This document shows, piece by piece, positions 40,940-52,687 of a DNA stretch of 57,138 nt. The position numbers were made by a program, and so were the translations under genes. Within the stretch, counting starts at the first letter, position 1, and every line of letters starts with the position of its first letter. The stretch spans positions 1 through 57,138 of the forward strand of contig MU833376.1 in the NCBI GenBank assembly GCA_029204225.1, read 5' to 3'. Under the pieces are notes generated by a model. It saw nothing but the letters and a program-made list of their open reading frames with translations, was not told the origin of the DNA and did not search any database. Source of the stretch: Diphasiastrum complanatum (taxonomy: Eukaryota > Streptophyta > Lycopodiopsida > Lycopodiales > Lycopodiaceae).

Positions 40940-42515
40940 TTTGTTTGCTTGATTGTTTATAGTTGATCTCAAATGCAGGATTCATAAACTAGTTAGCAAT
41001 GCAAGGGCTGGCAACACACGTGCGGGAGACTGTGTAGATGCAATTTTGCTCCTGAAATGCCAATGTAGATACGATTTTTTCTAGTTGAGCAAATTTCTGG
41101 GGCAGGGCTCTTTGGAAGAATTTTGGATCCACATGTGTGAAATACAGTAGCTTGCTGTACGGATAGCAACAGTACTTTATCATTTCATTCAAGTTTGATC
41201 AAGTTCTATTAGTGTTTGCATCTCATTTTGTGTGTAGATGCTGATTTTTCTACATTGGTGAGATTGGTAGTGTATTTCTCTTTCTAACCAAAGATCTTTC
41301 AAGTGGATTGGATCTTAATGATTTTAAATATTTCACAATTTTTATTTATGCAGAGCCTCTGACCTACCGATCCCTCGGCACTATGGTGCTTATTTTAGTA
41401 TTGGCCTCGGGTTTCACGACGACGCTTTATTAGGTAGTCGGTGACGTTGTCCATATATTCGACATGCGCTAAGCTATGCTCATCTTTTGGTGAAAAAAGA
41501 CCTTATGGACACCCTCGATCCAAAATTGGTCCATTTTCGTTGATGCCAGGGCCGTATTGGGATAAAAAAATGGTGGTGGCAAAAAGTTGTCCCATCTGGT
41601 GGGGATTCCAAGCAAAAATTCTAAGTCCAGGGCAAAATCAGTTGTCGCACGGATTGTTGGATCGAGGCACGTGATATATCCTTTGGAAAACTAGACCAGA
41701 GCCCTTTTGGCATCTACATTTGTACCCCACCTGTGTTGTGAGTAGATATTTGGCCCCATTTGTAGTGTCATGGAATGGGGATGAAATGTGGATTGACCCG
41801 CAGCTGTCTTAGACTGGTCATGTAAGCTCTGATGGTCGACTGATATTTTTCGAACATGTATTGCCGCCATGCAGATTGCAGACCCAGTGCCGGAGGCAAT
41901 CTCATTTCCTATGATATCTTTGGCAGAGAAGGATATTTTCTAGCCGCCGCGTGAGGATTCATGTAGAAATTGGAGTAGGAATTCGTTGATTTTATCCTCC
42001 ACACTTTGGTTAGCGGAATGCGTGGTTGACAGATATCGATCGAGAGCCCTGGGAGGTTGATTCTTGTTGTTCCTCCCTTGTTCTACCTGGGCTCTATCCT
42101 ACATCTTGGCTTGTGTCGAGGCCTTGGTCTTGAATGTGTGGCCTCGCTGCGTCAGATCATTGATCTTGGTTTGTACTAGTCTGTGTAGCTTCCAGTGTAG
42201 GTGGCATCTGAATAATCACTAGGGCTGGTTGTGGCTGTTGGGCAATGCATTGTTGACAAGTCTTGAGAGCAGCCTTTGCTTGCACTAATTCTTAGAGTGC
42301 ACTTGCGGCGGTAATTGTCACAACGTGTTTGGTAGCCATCCAGCATTTTGCGGCGTTTGTCGGTAAAGATCCACCTACTGCGTCAGAAAATACGCCTCGT
42401 GTTGGTTGAGAAGTCGATTAATGGGAATTGGCTGGGCTAACCAAACAGTCTTCTCCTGTTGTAATGTGTGGAACTCTGCTCCCAGACATTGATTTTCAGT
42501 CTCAACCATTAATAG
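40940..42515. other. Unassigned sequence, possible decayed LTR
   Basis: No supported gene. Near 41129-41165 a CACATGTGTGAAA palindrome-like phrase is followed by ACAGTAGCTTGCTGTACGG, the same arrangement as in the Copia LTRs here, so part of this region may be an old LTR. From 41750 to 42510 the minus strand has only short open pieces with no motif I recognise. Confidence 0.35.
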
Positions 42516-43195
42516 TGTTGAAAGTAGAGTACTAAGGACCATAAATGGATCTTGGAAAGGTTGATTCTATGCTTGATTAACAATCTATCAGATACTAGTC
42601 AACAAATCAAGATCTAGTTTAGCAGCTTGATAGAAAACAAGTAGAGACAATCAAAGCATTGATCAAAAACTTAATCCTTAGTTCACACGTGTGAAAAGCA
42701 AGCTGATGTACAGCCTGTAGACAGAGTTTGAAGTGTGCCAAAGCTGTGTTTTATTGGAATCAATTACTATCATCATACAAAGAGAGAAAATCTGAGTTTC
42801 TCCTTGAGGCTCCAAAAAGTTTCTATCTCCTCACTATGGAGAATGGAAATACATAGTAAAAGACACTTCATTTGCAAAGTTAGGTGAAAATCTAGAATGT
42901 AATAAGGAAGTAGACTTAACTTTCTTGTCCTAAAGTGAAAACCCTAGCCTAGATCCTAGAGTCATGCTTGATAGGTCCATGGTAGGTACAAATCTCATCA
43001 TAAATCAAGGTCTAGATCCTACAAAGTAGGAATCACTACCAAATGGACACAACCACTCCTCTTGACTCATGGTAATCTACATTAGGTATAGATTTCCATG
43101 TGGCACTTTGGCCATACAAGTGACTAACAAGAAATATTGACAATATGTACAATATTCTACATGGCTAGATTTGCCAATGTAGGCAATTTTTCACA
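42516..43195 (-). repeat. 3' LTR of the outer Copia element (680 bp)
   Basis: It runs from TGTTGAAAGTAG to TTTTTCACA. On the minus strand it begins TGTGAAAAATTGCC, very like the intact element's LTR start. The purine tract GAGGAGGAG abuts it on the sense 5' side (43196-43204). The palindrome TTCACACGTGTGAA is at 42682-42695. Confidence 0.85.
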
Positions 43196-43498
43196 CTCCT
43201 CCTCAAGTCTAGCCTTGGAAACAACGATACTTTTATCAATCACTCCAATTGAAGATCTAAGCTTGACAAATGAATCTTTAGGTAAAGATTTAGTAAACAA
43301 ATCAGCCAAGCAACTTGATGATGGCACATGTTGGAGCTTGATCTCTTTGGCTTGCACTTTCTCCCTCACGAAATGATGAGCAATCTCAATGTGTTTGCTC
43401 CTTGCATGGAATGTAGGATTAGTTGCAAGTGATTGGGCTGATTGGTTGTCACAATAGATGATTGGGATCTCATCCTCCATGACATGAAGCTCCACCAA
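43157..43498 (-). pseudogene. RNase H C-terminal part of the outer Copia element
   Basis: The frame reads IIYCDNQSAQSLATNPTFHA, then RSKHIEIAHHFVREKVQ and SCLADLFTKSLPKDSF, the usual end of Copia RNase H. As in the intact element the frame runs through the purine tract and stops inside the LTR (43157). It is separated from the preceding reverse transcriptase/RNase H frame by a stop near 43505. Confidence 0.82.
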
Positions 43499-43510
43499 TA
43501 GCCTTTTGAG

Positions 43511-44342
43511 TCACAAGACCTCCTTGCATGTTGATGTCAAGGCCTTGTATTCATATTCTATGGAAGATAAGGAGATGGTATCTTGCTTTTTGGAATGCCA
43601 TGATACCACTCCATCACATAGAAAGGTGGAACAAGCGCTTGTTGATCTTCTATCCACTTTGTCACCTACAAAATCCAAGTCACTATAGGCTCTTAAGCCA
43701 AGAATAGTCCCTCTACACAAAATGCCGAAATTCTTAGTAGATGAAATGTATCTAAGAACTCTTTTGGCCATCTTCCAATGTGAAACTAAAGGACTTTGTA
43801 GGAATTGGCTTAACTTTCCAACACTATAACTAAGATCAGGTCTAGTTATAGTTAAATAAATTAAGGAGAATATAAGTCTTCTATATAATATGATGTCCTC
43901 AAAGGATACTTCATCACCATCAATAGATGCTTTTACATATTCTCCACACACCTTTCCTTCATGCTTTGCCTTGATGAAGCCCTCGGGTTGCCTCATGTAG
44001 ATCTCTTCCTCCAAATAACCATTGAGGAATGCATTTGTGAAATCAAGTTGGAATAGCTCCCAATTGAAGGTTGTAGCAAGAATAATGATCAATCTGATAG
44101 TAACAAGCTTAGCCACAAGAGCAAAAGTCTCATAATAATCAATGCCTTTGGTTTGTAAAAAACCTTTGGCTACAAGCCTAGCTTTATGCTTACTTATTGA
44201 TCCATCTTGATTATACTTCAATCCAAACACCCACTTGAAATCAAGTGGTTTCTTCCCTTGAGGAATATTCACAAGATCCCAAGTATGATTCTCAATGAGA
44301 GCATAATACTCTACTTGCATAGCATCCATCCAACTCTTAGAT
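43511..44342 (-). pseudogene. Reverse transcriptase of the outer Copia element, core deleted
   Basis: The frame starts with MDAMQVEYYALIENHTWDLV, has ARLVAKGFLQTKGIDYYETF and LDFTNAFLNGYLEEEIYM, then passes from HEGKVC directly to GEYVKASIDGDEVSFEDI. About 130 residues that should hold the YGLKQAPRSW and YVDD catalytic motifs are missing. RNase H pieces follow (YSDLDFVGDKVDRRS, SLSSIEYEYKAL, where the second acidic motif SSxEAE is altered). The nested element is inserted just upstream in sense, at 44343-44347. Confidence 0.82.
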
Positions 44343-44347
44343 TTACA

Positions 44348-45029
44348 TGTAAAAATTACAGCAAATAAGGATCCTAAAACACTTTAAATGATGAGGGAAA
44401 CAATAGATTATGATTTCATAAGATTAGCACAAGTTGAACCATCAAAATCCATCAAAAATCTATGCTTGAACCTCACTAAATGGCCCAAATCCTTGAAGAA
44501 GGCTTCACACGTGTGAAAGTACGGCCTCCCACAGTCTGAGTACTGTACACAAGACCTACATTCAATCCTATAATCATTAGTACTCACAAGTACTCAAACA
44601 ATTATGAACATAGAGAGCAATTGCACCATTATGAGAGAAAAAACATGAAATTGCTTGATTGATTTTGGTGAGATCTTATCACCTATATATACATGATCCA
44701 TCACGGTTTTGGGCAGGTATGAGTAGCCCTAAATCTATCCCTAATGCTAATTTTGGTGGATCTTTCATCCCTACCAAGTTAGGGTTGGAATCTTGGAGAT
44801 CCCTCAACAATGCAAAAATTACCAAAAATAGCTCCTATTTTTTCTCCCTTGTATCTAAGCATAATTTGGACTCATTCCAAAGGTTCTAACACTTAGGTCT
44901 ACTTGAGAACATCCTTATGAATGGAATCCTATGCTATTTGGCACGTGTGACAAGCCACATCATGACCATCTAACTATTTACAAGTCATATGACCAAAACT
45001 AGTCAAGCTAGAATTGGGAATTTTTAACA
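44348..45029 (-). repeat. 3' LTR of nested Copia element
   Basis: 682 bp, TGTAAAAATTACAG to TTTTTAACA. TATATATA at 44684-44691 (reads TATATATA on both strands) is a likely TATA box. The palindrome TTCACACGTGTGAA is at 44504-44517. Confidence 0.9.
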
Positions 45030-45041
45030 CTCCTCCTCACT
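45030..45041 (-). other. Polypurine tract of nested Copia element
   Basis: On the minus strand AGTGAGGAGGAG-type purines end exactly at the LTR start. This is the expected primer for plus-strand DNA synthesis. Confidence 0.7.
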
Positions 45042-45043
45042 AT

Positions 45044-45571
45044 CTAGCTTGGTTCAATCATTGCTTTACTAATCACTCCAAGTGATGATCTGAACTTCAT
45101 AAAAGGTGTCTTTTGAAGTGGTTTAGTAAGTAGATCAGCTACACATTCATTGCTTGGAACATGCTCCAAAGCAATCTCCTTGGCTTGCACCATTTCTCTC
45201 ACAAAGTGATGGCATATCTCAATGTGCTTAGATCTTGCATGGAAGATTGGGTTAGATGCAAGGTGTTGGGCTGATATATTGTCATTGTAGATGATTGGTG
45301 CCTCCTCTGAATCCATGATCTTTAGTTCCACCAATAATCTCTTGATCCAAAGTACCTCCTTTGTAGTGGTTGTCAAAGCTTTGTACTCGGCCTCGGTTGA
45401 AGATAGAGATATAGTTTCTTGCTTTTTTGAAAGCCATGAAACCACACCTTCTCCTATGAAAGTTGAATAGGCACTTGTTGATTTCCTATCCCTCTTGTCC
45501 CCTGCAAAATCTGAATCACTAAATGCATGAAGGTTAATCACATCTCCTCTATATAGAATCCCAAAATCCAA
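45044..45571 (-). pseudogene. RNase H of nested Copia element
   Basis: The 175-codon frame contains FSDSDFAGDKRDRKSTSAYS, SLSSTEAEYKAL and RSKHIEICHHFVREMV, all acidic residues of Copia RNase H being in place. It is joined to reverse transcriptase by a frameshift near 45560. It ends IEPS and a stop just before the purine tract, unlike the intact element, where the stop is in the LTR. Confidence 0.85.
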
Positions 45572-46812
45572 TGTACCCGAGATGTATCTTCCTCTTAGCC
45601 TTTTTCCAATGGATATTCAATGGCTTTTGCATGGATTGGCTCAACCTACATACACTAAAGCTAAGATCTGGTCTAGTTATAGTGATCCACATTAAGGAAC
45701 CTATAAGTTGCCTAAACAAAGTGATGTCCATGAAGGATCTTTCATCATCTTCATTTGGCACTTTTACATCTTGCTCCATTGGTGTGTCAACACTTTTGCA
45801 TACTTCCATCTTAAACTTCTTCAAAAGACTCTGAGCATAGTTTACTTGACTTATAAAGATAAAATCAGACCCTCTAAGTACTTCTATGCCTAAGATGAAG
45901 TGAAGACACCCTAGATCTACCATCTTGAACTCTAAGGATAGATCTATCTTGATTTTTTCAATACCATCAACACTATTTCCACTAATGATGATGTCATCTA
46001 CATAAATGAGTAAAAGTACAATACCAACATCATCAAACTTAATGTAAAGAGTGGGATCATATTCACTTTGAACAAAAAAAATTGAAATAAGATAGCAATG
46101 TAGTCTTGAATTCCAAGATCTCGAGGCTTGCTTCAAGCCATAGATGCTTCTTTGGAGATGACATACTTTGTTCTCCATTCCATGCTTGATGAACCCTTGT
46201 GGCTGCTCCATATAGATATCCTCTTCCAAAAAACCATTCAAGAAAGCATTAGAGACATCCATTTGACATAGAATCCATCCAAAATGTGATGCAAGTGCAA
46301 TGATTAGTCTTATTGTGACCATCTTGGCCACGGGTGCAAAAGTTTCCTCATAGTCTATCCCTCTCTCTTGAGCATAACCTTTTGCAACTAATCTTGCTTT
46401 ATGTTTGTTAACACTCCCATTTGCATTCAACTTAAGCTTGAAGACCCACTTGCATCCTATTACATTCCTTTGAGGTCTCTCAACAAGCAACCAAGTTTCA
46501 TTCTCAATCAAGGCATCATACTCATCCAACATAGTTATACCATTCTTTGGAGTTCAATGCATCTTCAACATTAGATGGTTCTTCAAAACTAGATAAAGCA
46601 TAAGAAGTGGATGAGATACCCTCAACTTGTTGTCCTTTGCCTTGATATGTGAGCCTTGATGGCTCCACTTTTGCCCTTGAAGATCTCCTTGGTGTGATAG
46701 GTGGGTCTGGTGCTTGCTCCTCCATGAGCTCCTCCTCAAAACCAAGATCTTGCTCCTCGGCCATCTTCTTCTTGATTGTTGGAGCACTTGAGCCTTCTTC
46801 AAGCATATGCAT
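45549..46812 (-). pseudogene. Linker and reverse transcriptase of nested Copia element
   Basis: A first frame (46812-46522) holds the linker (PITPRRSSRAKVEPSRLTYQ). A frameshift near 46525 leads into a 327-codon reverse transcriptase frame with ARLVAKGYAQERGIDYEETF, MDVSNAFLNGFLEED, YGLKQASRSWNSR and the catalytic YVDDIIISG. The catalytic domain itself is open from start to end. Confidence 0.87.
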
Positions 46813-46839
46813 ATAATGTTCATCAAAGATGACATCCCT

Positions 46840-47655
46840 TTAAACAACAAATTTGTTCAAGGATGGGAGATAGACTTTGTAGCCCTTGCTTGAGCTTGCA
46901 TATCCAAGCATGATCCCTCTTGTGGAAGATGGATCCTCCTTGGTTCTTGTTTCCAATGGCACATGCACATAACATATACACCCAAAAACTTTCAAGTGAT
47001 TAAGATTGGGTTTCTTTCCATACAACATCTCATAAGGAGTTTTGTCTTCAATTGCTTTGCAAGACACCCTATTCATCAAGTAGTTTGCACATACAAGAGA
47101 CTCACCCCAAAAGGATTTGGGCAAACAAGCATCTAATCTTAAAGCCTTAGAACATTCACATAATGTTCTATTCCTTCTTTCAGCAACTCCATTTTGTTGA
47201 GGAGTGTAAGGACAAGAAGTCTCTTTCTTGATCCCTTTCTCCTCACAAAAGGCCTTGAACTCATTGGAGATGAATTTTCCACCATTGTCACTTCTAAGAA
47301 TCTTGATGCTATGATTATGATGCTTTTCCACAAACAACTTGAACTTTACAAAAGTATCAAATACTTGAGACTTGAAGGAAAGTAAGAACACCCAACAATA
47401 TCTTGAGTAGTCATCAATGAAAGTTAAAAACATGGATGAACCTCCATTAGATTTGGTGCTAGCAATGTGCACATCCGAGTGTATGAGTTCAAGAGGATGA
47501 GATGACTTTGTGATGGAGTTAGGAAACACCTTCTTATGTGCCTTGGATAAGGCACAGGCTTGTCTTCCTTCCCAATAGGTAGGCCTAAAGCATACTCCTC
47601 CTTGATCATAGCCTCCATGGAACCCGAGTTGACATGTCCAAGTCTTTTGTGCCAT
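46840..47655 (-). pseudogene. Integrase of nested Copia element
   Basis: The frame contains ALSKAHKKVFPNS, LIHSDVH, FIDDYSRYCWVF, LRSDNGGKFISNEF and QQNGVAERRNRTL, giving the DDE catalytic set, then the C-terminal GYASSSKGYKVYLPS. It is offset from the gag-protease frame by a frameshift near 47560 and from the linker by a break near 46830. Confidence 0.87.
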
Positions 47656-48989
47656 AAAGTAAAGGTAGATATCTTGCTCTTCTCAGCCAACATGACAACA
47701 TTAGTATCCACAAATGCATCCAGCTTATAAAGTTTGCCAAGTCTAGTGCCCTTAGCCACTATCTTACCCTTCTTCTTGATGAAACATTCATTTGAAGCAA
47801 AGTCAACATTGAAACCATTGTCTACCATTTGGCCAACACTTAGTAGATTCTTTGTTATTGTAGGAATGTACAAAACACCTTCTATGTTGATCTTTTTGGA
47901 AGATCCTAAGCAAAGGGGAATTCTACCAACTCCTTCAATCTTACAAGCTTCATCATTTGCTGTATAGATAGACTTTATAGGTCCATCATAAGATAAGAGA
48001 GAAGAGAAAAACTCCCTTTTACTAGTCATGTGTGAACTAGCACCCGAGTCAATCCACCAAGGATCTTCTCCTTTGAAGCTTGTTGAAGAAAATATGGACA
48101 TCATGAGAGAGTCCTCATGTGAACTCTCCTCCTCCTCCTCTTTGCTCATGTTGGCTTGGCTTTGATCTTGCTTCCTCTTGAAGCATTCCGAGGCATAATG
48201 CCCCATCTTGCTACAATAGTAGCACTTCACCTTTGATTTGTCCTTCTTGACTTTGGTGGTTGATGGAGATGCCTTTGGGGGTCCTTCTTGATCCTCAAGC
48301 TTTGTAGACTTCTTGAATGTTGATCCTTTGCCTTTGGACTTGCCTTTGCCTTTGGTGAAGAGAGCTTGGTCATCTCCACCTTGGATGGAAAGCCTATCCA
48401 TCCTCTCTTGCATTTGGCTCCTTCTTGATTCCTCGGCCATGAGTGTGCCTTGGAGTTCTTCAAGTATGGGTAGCTTACCCATAATTGCATATCCCTGAAC
48501 CAAATTGTCAAATTCAAAGCTTAGTCCATTCAATATGAGTTGAACAAGCTCTTCATCCCTGATAGGGTTACCTATAAAGGCTAGCTCTTTGTTCAATTCC
48601 TTTACTCTTAGGACAAAAGTATGTGCACTCTCTCCTTTCTTTTGATAGCTTCTATAGATTTGATTCTTCAAAGCTAACATTCTAGTTTGGTTCTTGGATT
48701 CATAGACCTTTTGCAAAGTCTCCCAAGCATCTTGAGCTGAAGTGCAATCTCCTACCTCTCTTAAGAGTTCATTTGCAACATTCATTTTTATGCAATGTAG
48801 TGCAACATTGCACCTCTTGATGTATTTGGCATTTTCTTGAGGATGAATAGGTTCACCCTCCTTACCATTTACAATTTCCATCAGATCTTGCATGATCATG
48901 ATAGATTTCATTCTAACTTTCCATATGGAATAGTTAGTTTTGTTGAGCCTTTCATTAGTATCCAGAAGATATGCATTTATAGATGCCAT
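47424..48989 (-). pseudogene. Gag and protease of nested Copia element
   Basis: The ATG at 48989 gives MASINAYLLDTNERLNKTNY, like the other Copia gags here. It is followed by a full gag domain, a CCHC knuckle CYYCSKMGHYASEC, the protease motif WWIDSGASSHMT and the start of the pre-integrase region (LWHKRLGHVN). The frame is open for 521 codons, but its last part is out of frame with integrase. Confidence 0.87.
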
Positions 48990-49787
48990 CTAGTCTCCTA
49001 ATCAAGGACTTGACACAAATGAAGGTTACTTCTATTGATTTGATTGAAGGTCTACCTTATCCCACTTCTTAGGGACCTGAAAAGATCAGTAATAGACTTC
49101 CTATAAAGATCTAAGAATGATCTCTAACAAAATCAAATCATAGAATACTAGAAACAATGCACTTGCTTGATTGAAGTAGACAATACTAGTAGAATTGCCC
49201 TTCTTTCTATAAAGAACATTAAAGCTTCCAAATGATCTGATCAAGAGTGAATTTCAGCAACCTAATATACTTCCAAAATCACTTGTAAAAGATCTAAATG
49301 GAACTTAATGAGGATGCAACACAATCTACTATCCCATCACAAGCAAAAAATGATCAAAATTGATGAAAAATTGATCTAATTTGGTGCATAAGTCAAGCAA
49401 TGGTTGGACTGAACCTAAATCACTTTAGGAGGTGTCTACTACACCTTAGAACAGCCTTGAAGAGTCCCCAAAACTCTGATCTTCCCTCTCCTTGAATGCT
49501 AGAAAGCCTCCTCTATGAAATCACCTCCAAAACTTGCTTAGAAATCAATGCTTGGAGCAAGCAAAACTTGCTATCTTGGTAATGTGAATTGAATTCAACT
49601 TTGCCTCTGGTTTTAGACACCTAAACACCTGCAAATTAAGTCACACAACACCAATCTCCAATGTATTTGACTCACTTTGAGTTCTAGAATCAATACTAGA
49701 TGCTAAGATCCAATCTACACAAGATTTAGATCAAAAATTGTGATCAAATTGAATGAAAACCAAGGATTTAGCTCATTTCAACCTTTA

Positions 49788-49800
49788 GGCTCTGATACCA
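49788..49800 (-). other. Primer-binding site of nested Copia element
   Basis: Minus-strand TGGTATCAGAGCC abuts the LTR at 49801. The leader between it and the gag ATG is about 800 bp and shows no gene. Confidence 0.9.
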
Positions 49801-50482
49801 TGTAAACATTACAGCAAATAAGGATCCTAAAACACTTGAAATGATGAGGGAAACAATAGATTATGATTTCATGAGATTAGCACAAGTTGAACCATCAAAA
49901 TCCATCAAAAATCTATGCTTGAACCTCACTAAATGGCCCAAATCCTTGAAGAAGGCTTCACACGTGTGAAAGTACGGCCTCCCACAGTCTGAGTACTGTA
50001 CACCAGACCTACATTCAATCCTATAATCATTAGTAATCACAAGTACTCAAACAATTATGAACATAGAGAGCAATTGCACCATTATGAGAGAAAAAACATG
50101 AAATTGCTTGATTGATTTTGGTGAGATATCATCACCTATATATACATGATCCATCACGGTTTTGGGCAGGTATGAGTAGCCCTAAACCTATCCCTAATGC
50201 TAAGTTTGGTGGATCTTTCATCCCTACCAAGTTAGGGTTGGAATCTTGGAGATCCCTCAACAATGCAAAAATTACCAAAAATAGCTCCTATTTTTTCTCC
50301 CTTGTATCTAAGCATAATTTGGACTCATTCCAAAGGTTCTAACACTTAGGTCTACTTGAGAACATCCTTATGAATGGAATCTTATGCTATTTGGCACGTG
50401 TGACAAGCCACATCATGACCATCTAACTATTTACAAGTCATATGACCAAAACTAGTCAAGCTAGAATTGTGAATTTTTAACA
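49801..50482 (-). repeat. 5' LTR of nested Copia element
   Basis: 682 bp, TGTAAACATTACAG to TTTTTAACA. The palindrome TTCACACGTGTGAA is at 49957-49970. About 11 differences from the 3' LTR were counted by eye. Confidence 0.9.
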
Positions 50483-50565
50483 TTACAAGCATCTTCATAG
50501 CATGTTGGCTCATCTAGAATTGAAGTAAGAAAGGTGTAAGATGTGAAAGATGATGATCCTTCCCT

Positions 50566-51058
50566 TTATTCACCTTGACCATCATAGGTGAGCCTCAATG
50601 GCTCGGTCCTTGCCCTTGTAGATGTTCTTGGAGTTCTTGGAGTTCTTGCATTTTGAGGTGGATGCTCAAGTTCTTCTTCACTTGGAAGCTCCTCCTCCAT
50701 CCTAGCATGATCCTTGGCATCAAGATGATTAGTAGCATTATCATCCAAATCACAAGCATGCCCTTCATAAAAAATAACATCCCTACTCACTATCACCTTG
50801 CTAGTGATGGGATTGAAGACTCTATATCCTTTGTTATTCTCACCATATCCCACAAAGATGCCTTTGATGGAGGTTGCATCATCCTTCTTCCTTGTATCCA
50901 AGGATTGGTGTACATAGCAAGTGGATCCAAAAACTTTGAGATCCTTGAGATTGGGCTTCTCTCCAAATAGAGCTTCAAATGGTGTGATTCCTCCAATGGC
51001 TTGGTTAGACAATCTATTGCATAAATAATTAGCACAAGTTATTGCCTCACCCCAAAAT
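50566..51058 (-). pseudogene. Integrase C-terminus and linker of the outer Copia element
   Basis: The frame reads FWGEAITCANYLCNRLSNQA, TPFEALFGEKPNLKDLKVFG, VGYGENNKGYRVFNP, then an acidic linker ending RARTEPLRLTYDGQGE. The integrase is cut at the solo LTR insertion; the upstream part ends in SSLSKP at 51897. Confidence 0.83.
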
Positions 51059-51891
51059 TGTGGAAAAAGTACAAAAAGGAACAAGAGTGGATCCTAATCT
51101 AATCCTAAAGAGGGATTGGTTGTCAAATTACTTGATCTATCAATCTACTTCAGATTAAGATCAATCTAGATCAATTCTAGACACAAAATTCTAACAAGAA
51201 CAATCATTAATTGAAGGTAAGTGTACTTTATGGTTTCACACGTGTGAAACACTATCTGAGTACGGACTCCAGCCTGAAAATCAAGTACACATTGATAGAA
51301 CCTCAAAACAATCAAAACAAATGTAGACAAATGGAGAGAATCACTCAAAATTGCTTCCAAAACCAAGATTGGTGTCTCACAATGATTATGGCCAAATGTG
51401 GATCTATATATACAATAAGTGGGATCTCGTGGTACTGATCATCCCTCGAACCCCACATGTGTGAAGGTGATTTGTCATATGATGATTCATCATGCAAAAC
51501 TAACACTTGGACAAAACCTTCTATTTTGAGCACTTTTGGTCCATTTTTCTTCTATATGGAGATCTACTTGGAAATCTTATAGAAGTCAAAATTTGCCTAC
51601 TTCAGCTTATTCCACACATGTGAGCTGTCCTCTACACATGTGATATGACACCTAACCAAAGGATGTGGCTCATGCAATCAATAGATTGATGCCATGTGTC
51701 ATATGTCTAGAAAACTAGTTTTTGGCCTTTTTAGCCACTAGAACTTGAATTAAATCATATGTACAACCTATATGATTATGGTACATGACAAGTACACTAT
51801 TTTCACACGTGGGAACAGGCTCCACACATGTGTAATCATCCTATATACATGATTTTTGGCCTCTACCAAGCTTATTTTTGCATTTTTCACA
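51059..51891 (-). repeat. Solo LTR of a further Copia-like family (833 bp)
   Basis: It runs from TGTGGAAAAAGT to TTTTTCACA, flanked by AAAAT on both sides (51054-51058 and 51892-51896). On the minus strand it starts TGTGAAAAATGC, like the Copia LTRs. It contains an 18-bp perfect palindrome GTTTCACACGTGTGAAAC at 51233-51250 and several CACACATGTG/CACACGTG variants (about 51452, 51610, 51635, 51802, 51832). No interior remains. It splits the integrase of the outer element. Confidence 0.85.
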
Positions 51892-51896
51892 AAAAT

Positions 51897-52687
51897 GGTT
51901 TGGATAGAGAAGAATCTAGCCTTAAGGCCTTAGCACACTCATAAAGAGATCTATTTCTTCTCTCACTCACTCCATTTTGTTGAGGGGTGTATGGACATGA
52001 CAACTCCCTCTTTATGCCATTAGAACTACAAAAGTCCATCAACTTATTGGAGATATATTCACCTCCATTATCACTCCTTAATACCTTAATCTTGGTACTA
52101 AGTTGATTTTCTACCAAAGTCTTGAACTTTACAAAAGAATCAAACACCATAGATTTTCTAGACAAGAGGTACATCCAACAATATCTAGAATAGTCATCAA
52201 TGAAGACTACATAATACTTAGCACCACCATTAGACTCATGTGAAAAGCTATGAACATCCAAATGGATGAGTTCAAGAGGAGAGCTCGATCTTGATGTAGA
52301 TCTTGAGAAGGGTAGTTTGTGAGCCTTTGAGAGGCTACATGCTTGACATATCTTCCCACACTTTGACAAATGCCTAGGGAGGCCGAGTGCAAGCTCCTTT
52401 GCACACATAGTTTCCATGGCTTTGAAGTTGGGGTGGCCCAACCTTTTGTGCCATAGTTCCACCTTTGATATGTCCACCTTTGCCAAGTTAACACTCTCCA
52501 CTGCAATATCAGCATCAAGCTTAAACAATCTACCTTGCTTAAAGCCTTTAGCTATACATTCGTCATTTCTAAGGATGGAACAAACTCCATGCTTAAATTG
52601 TACATCAAGGCCATTATCCATTAATTGGCCAACACTAAGTAGATTCCTAGTTAACTTAGGAACATAAAGAACATTCTCAAGATTCAT
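51897..52687 (-). pseudogene. Pre-integrase and integrase core of the outer Copia element
   Basis: The frame contains LWHKRLGHPNFKAMETMC, ACSLSKAHKLPFSRS, FIDDYSRYCWMYL, LRSDNGGEYISNKL and TPQQNGVSERRNRSL. The first catalytic Asp is in HLDVH, where HSDxH is usual, so the Asp is kept. It is continuous up to the solo LTR. A frame change near 52680 separates it from protease. Confidence 0.85.

Larger units (their letters stand above)
44348..50482 (-). mobile_element. Nested Ty1/Copia element, 6135 bp, nearly full length
   Basis: Two 682-bp LTRs (44348-45029 and 49801-50482) flank gag-pol. The 5-bp duplication TTACA lies at 44343-44347 and 50483-50487. By eye the LTRs differ at about 11 positions (about 1.6 percent), so it is older than the intact element but still young. 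The polyprotein is complete in domain content but broken by about four frameshifts, so it is probably dead on its own. Confidence 0.9.
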
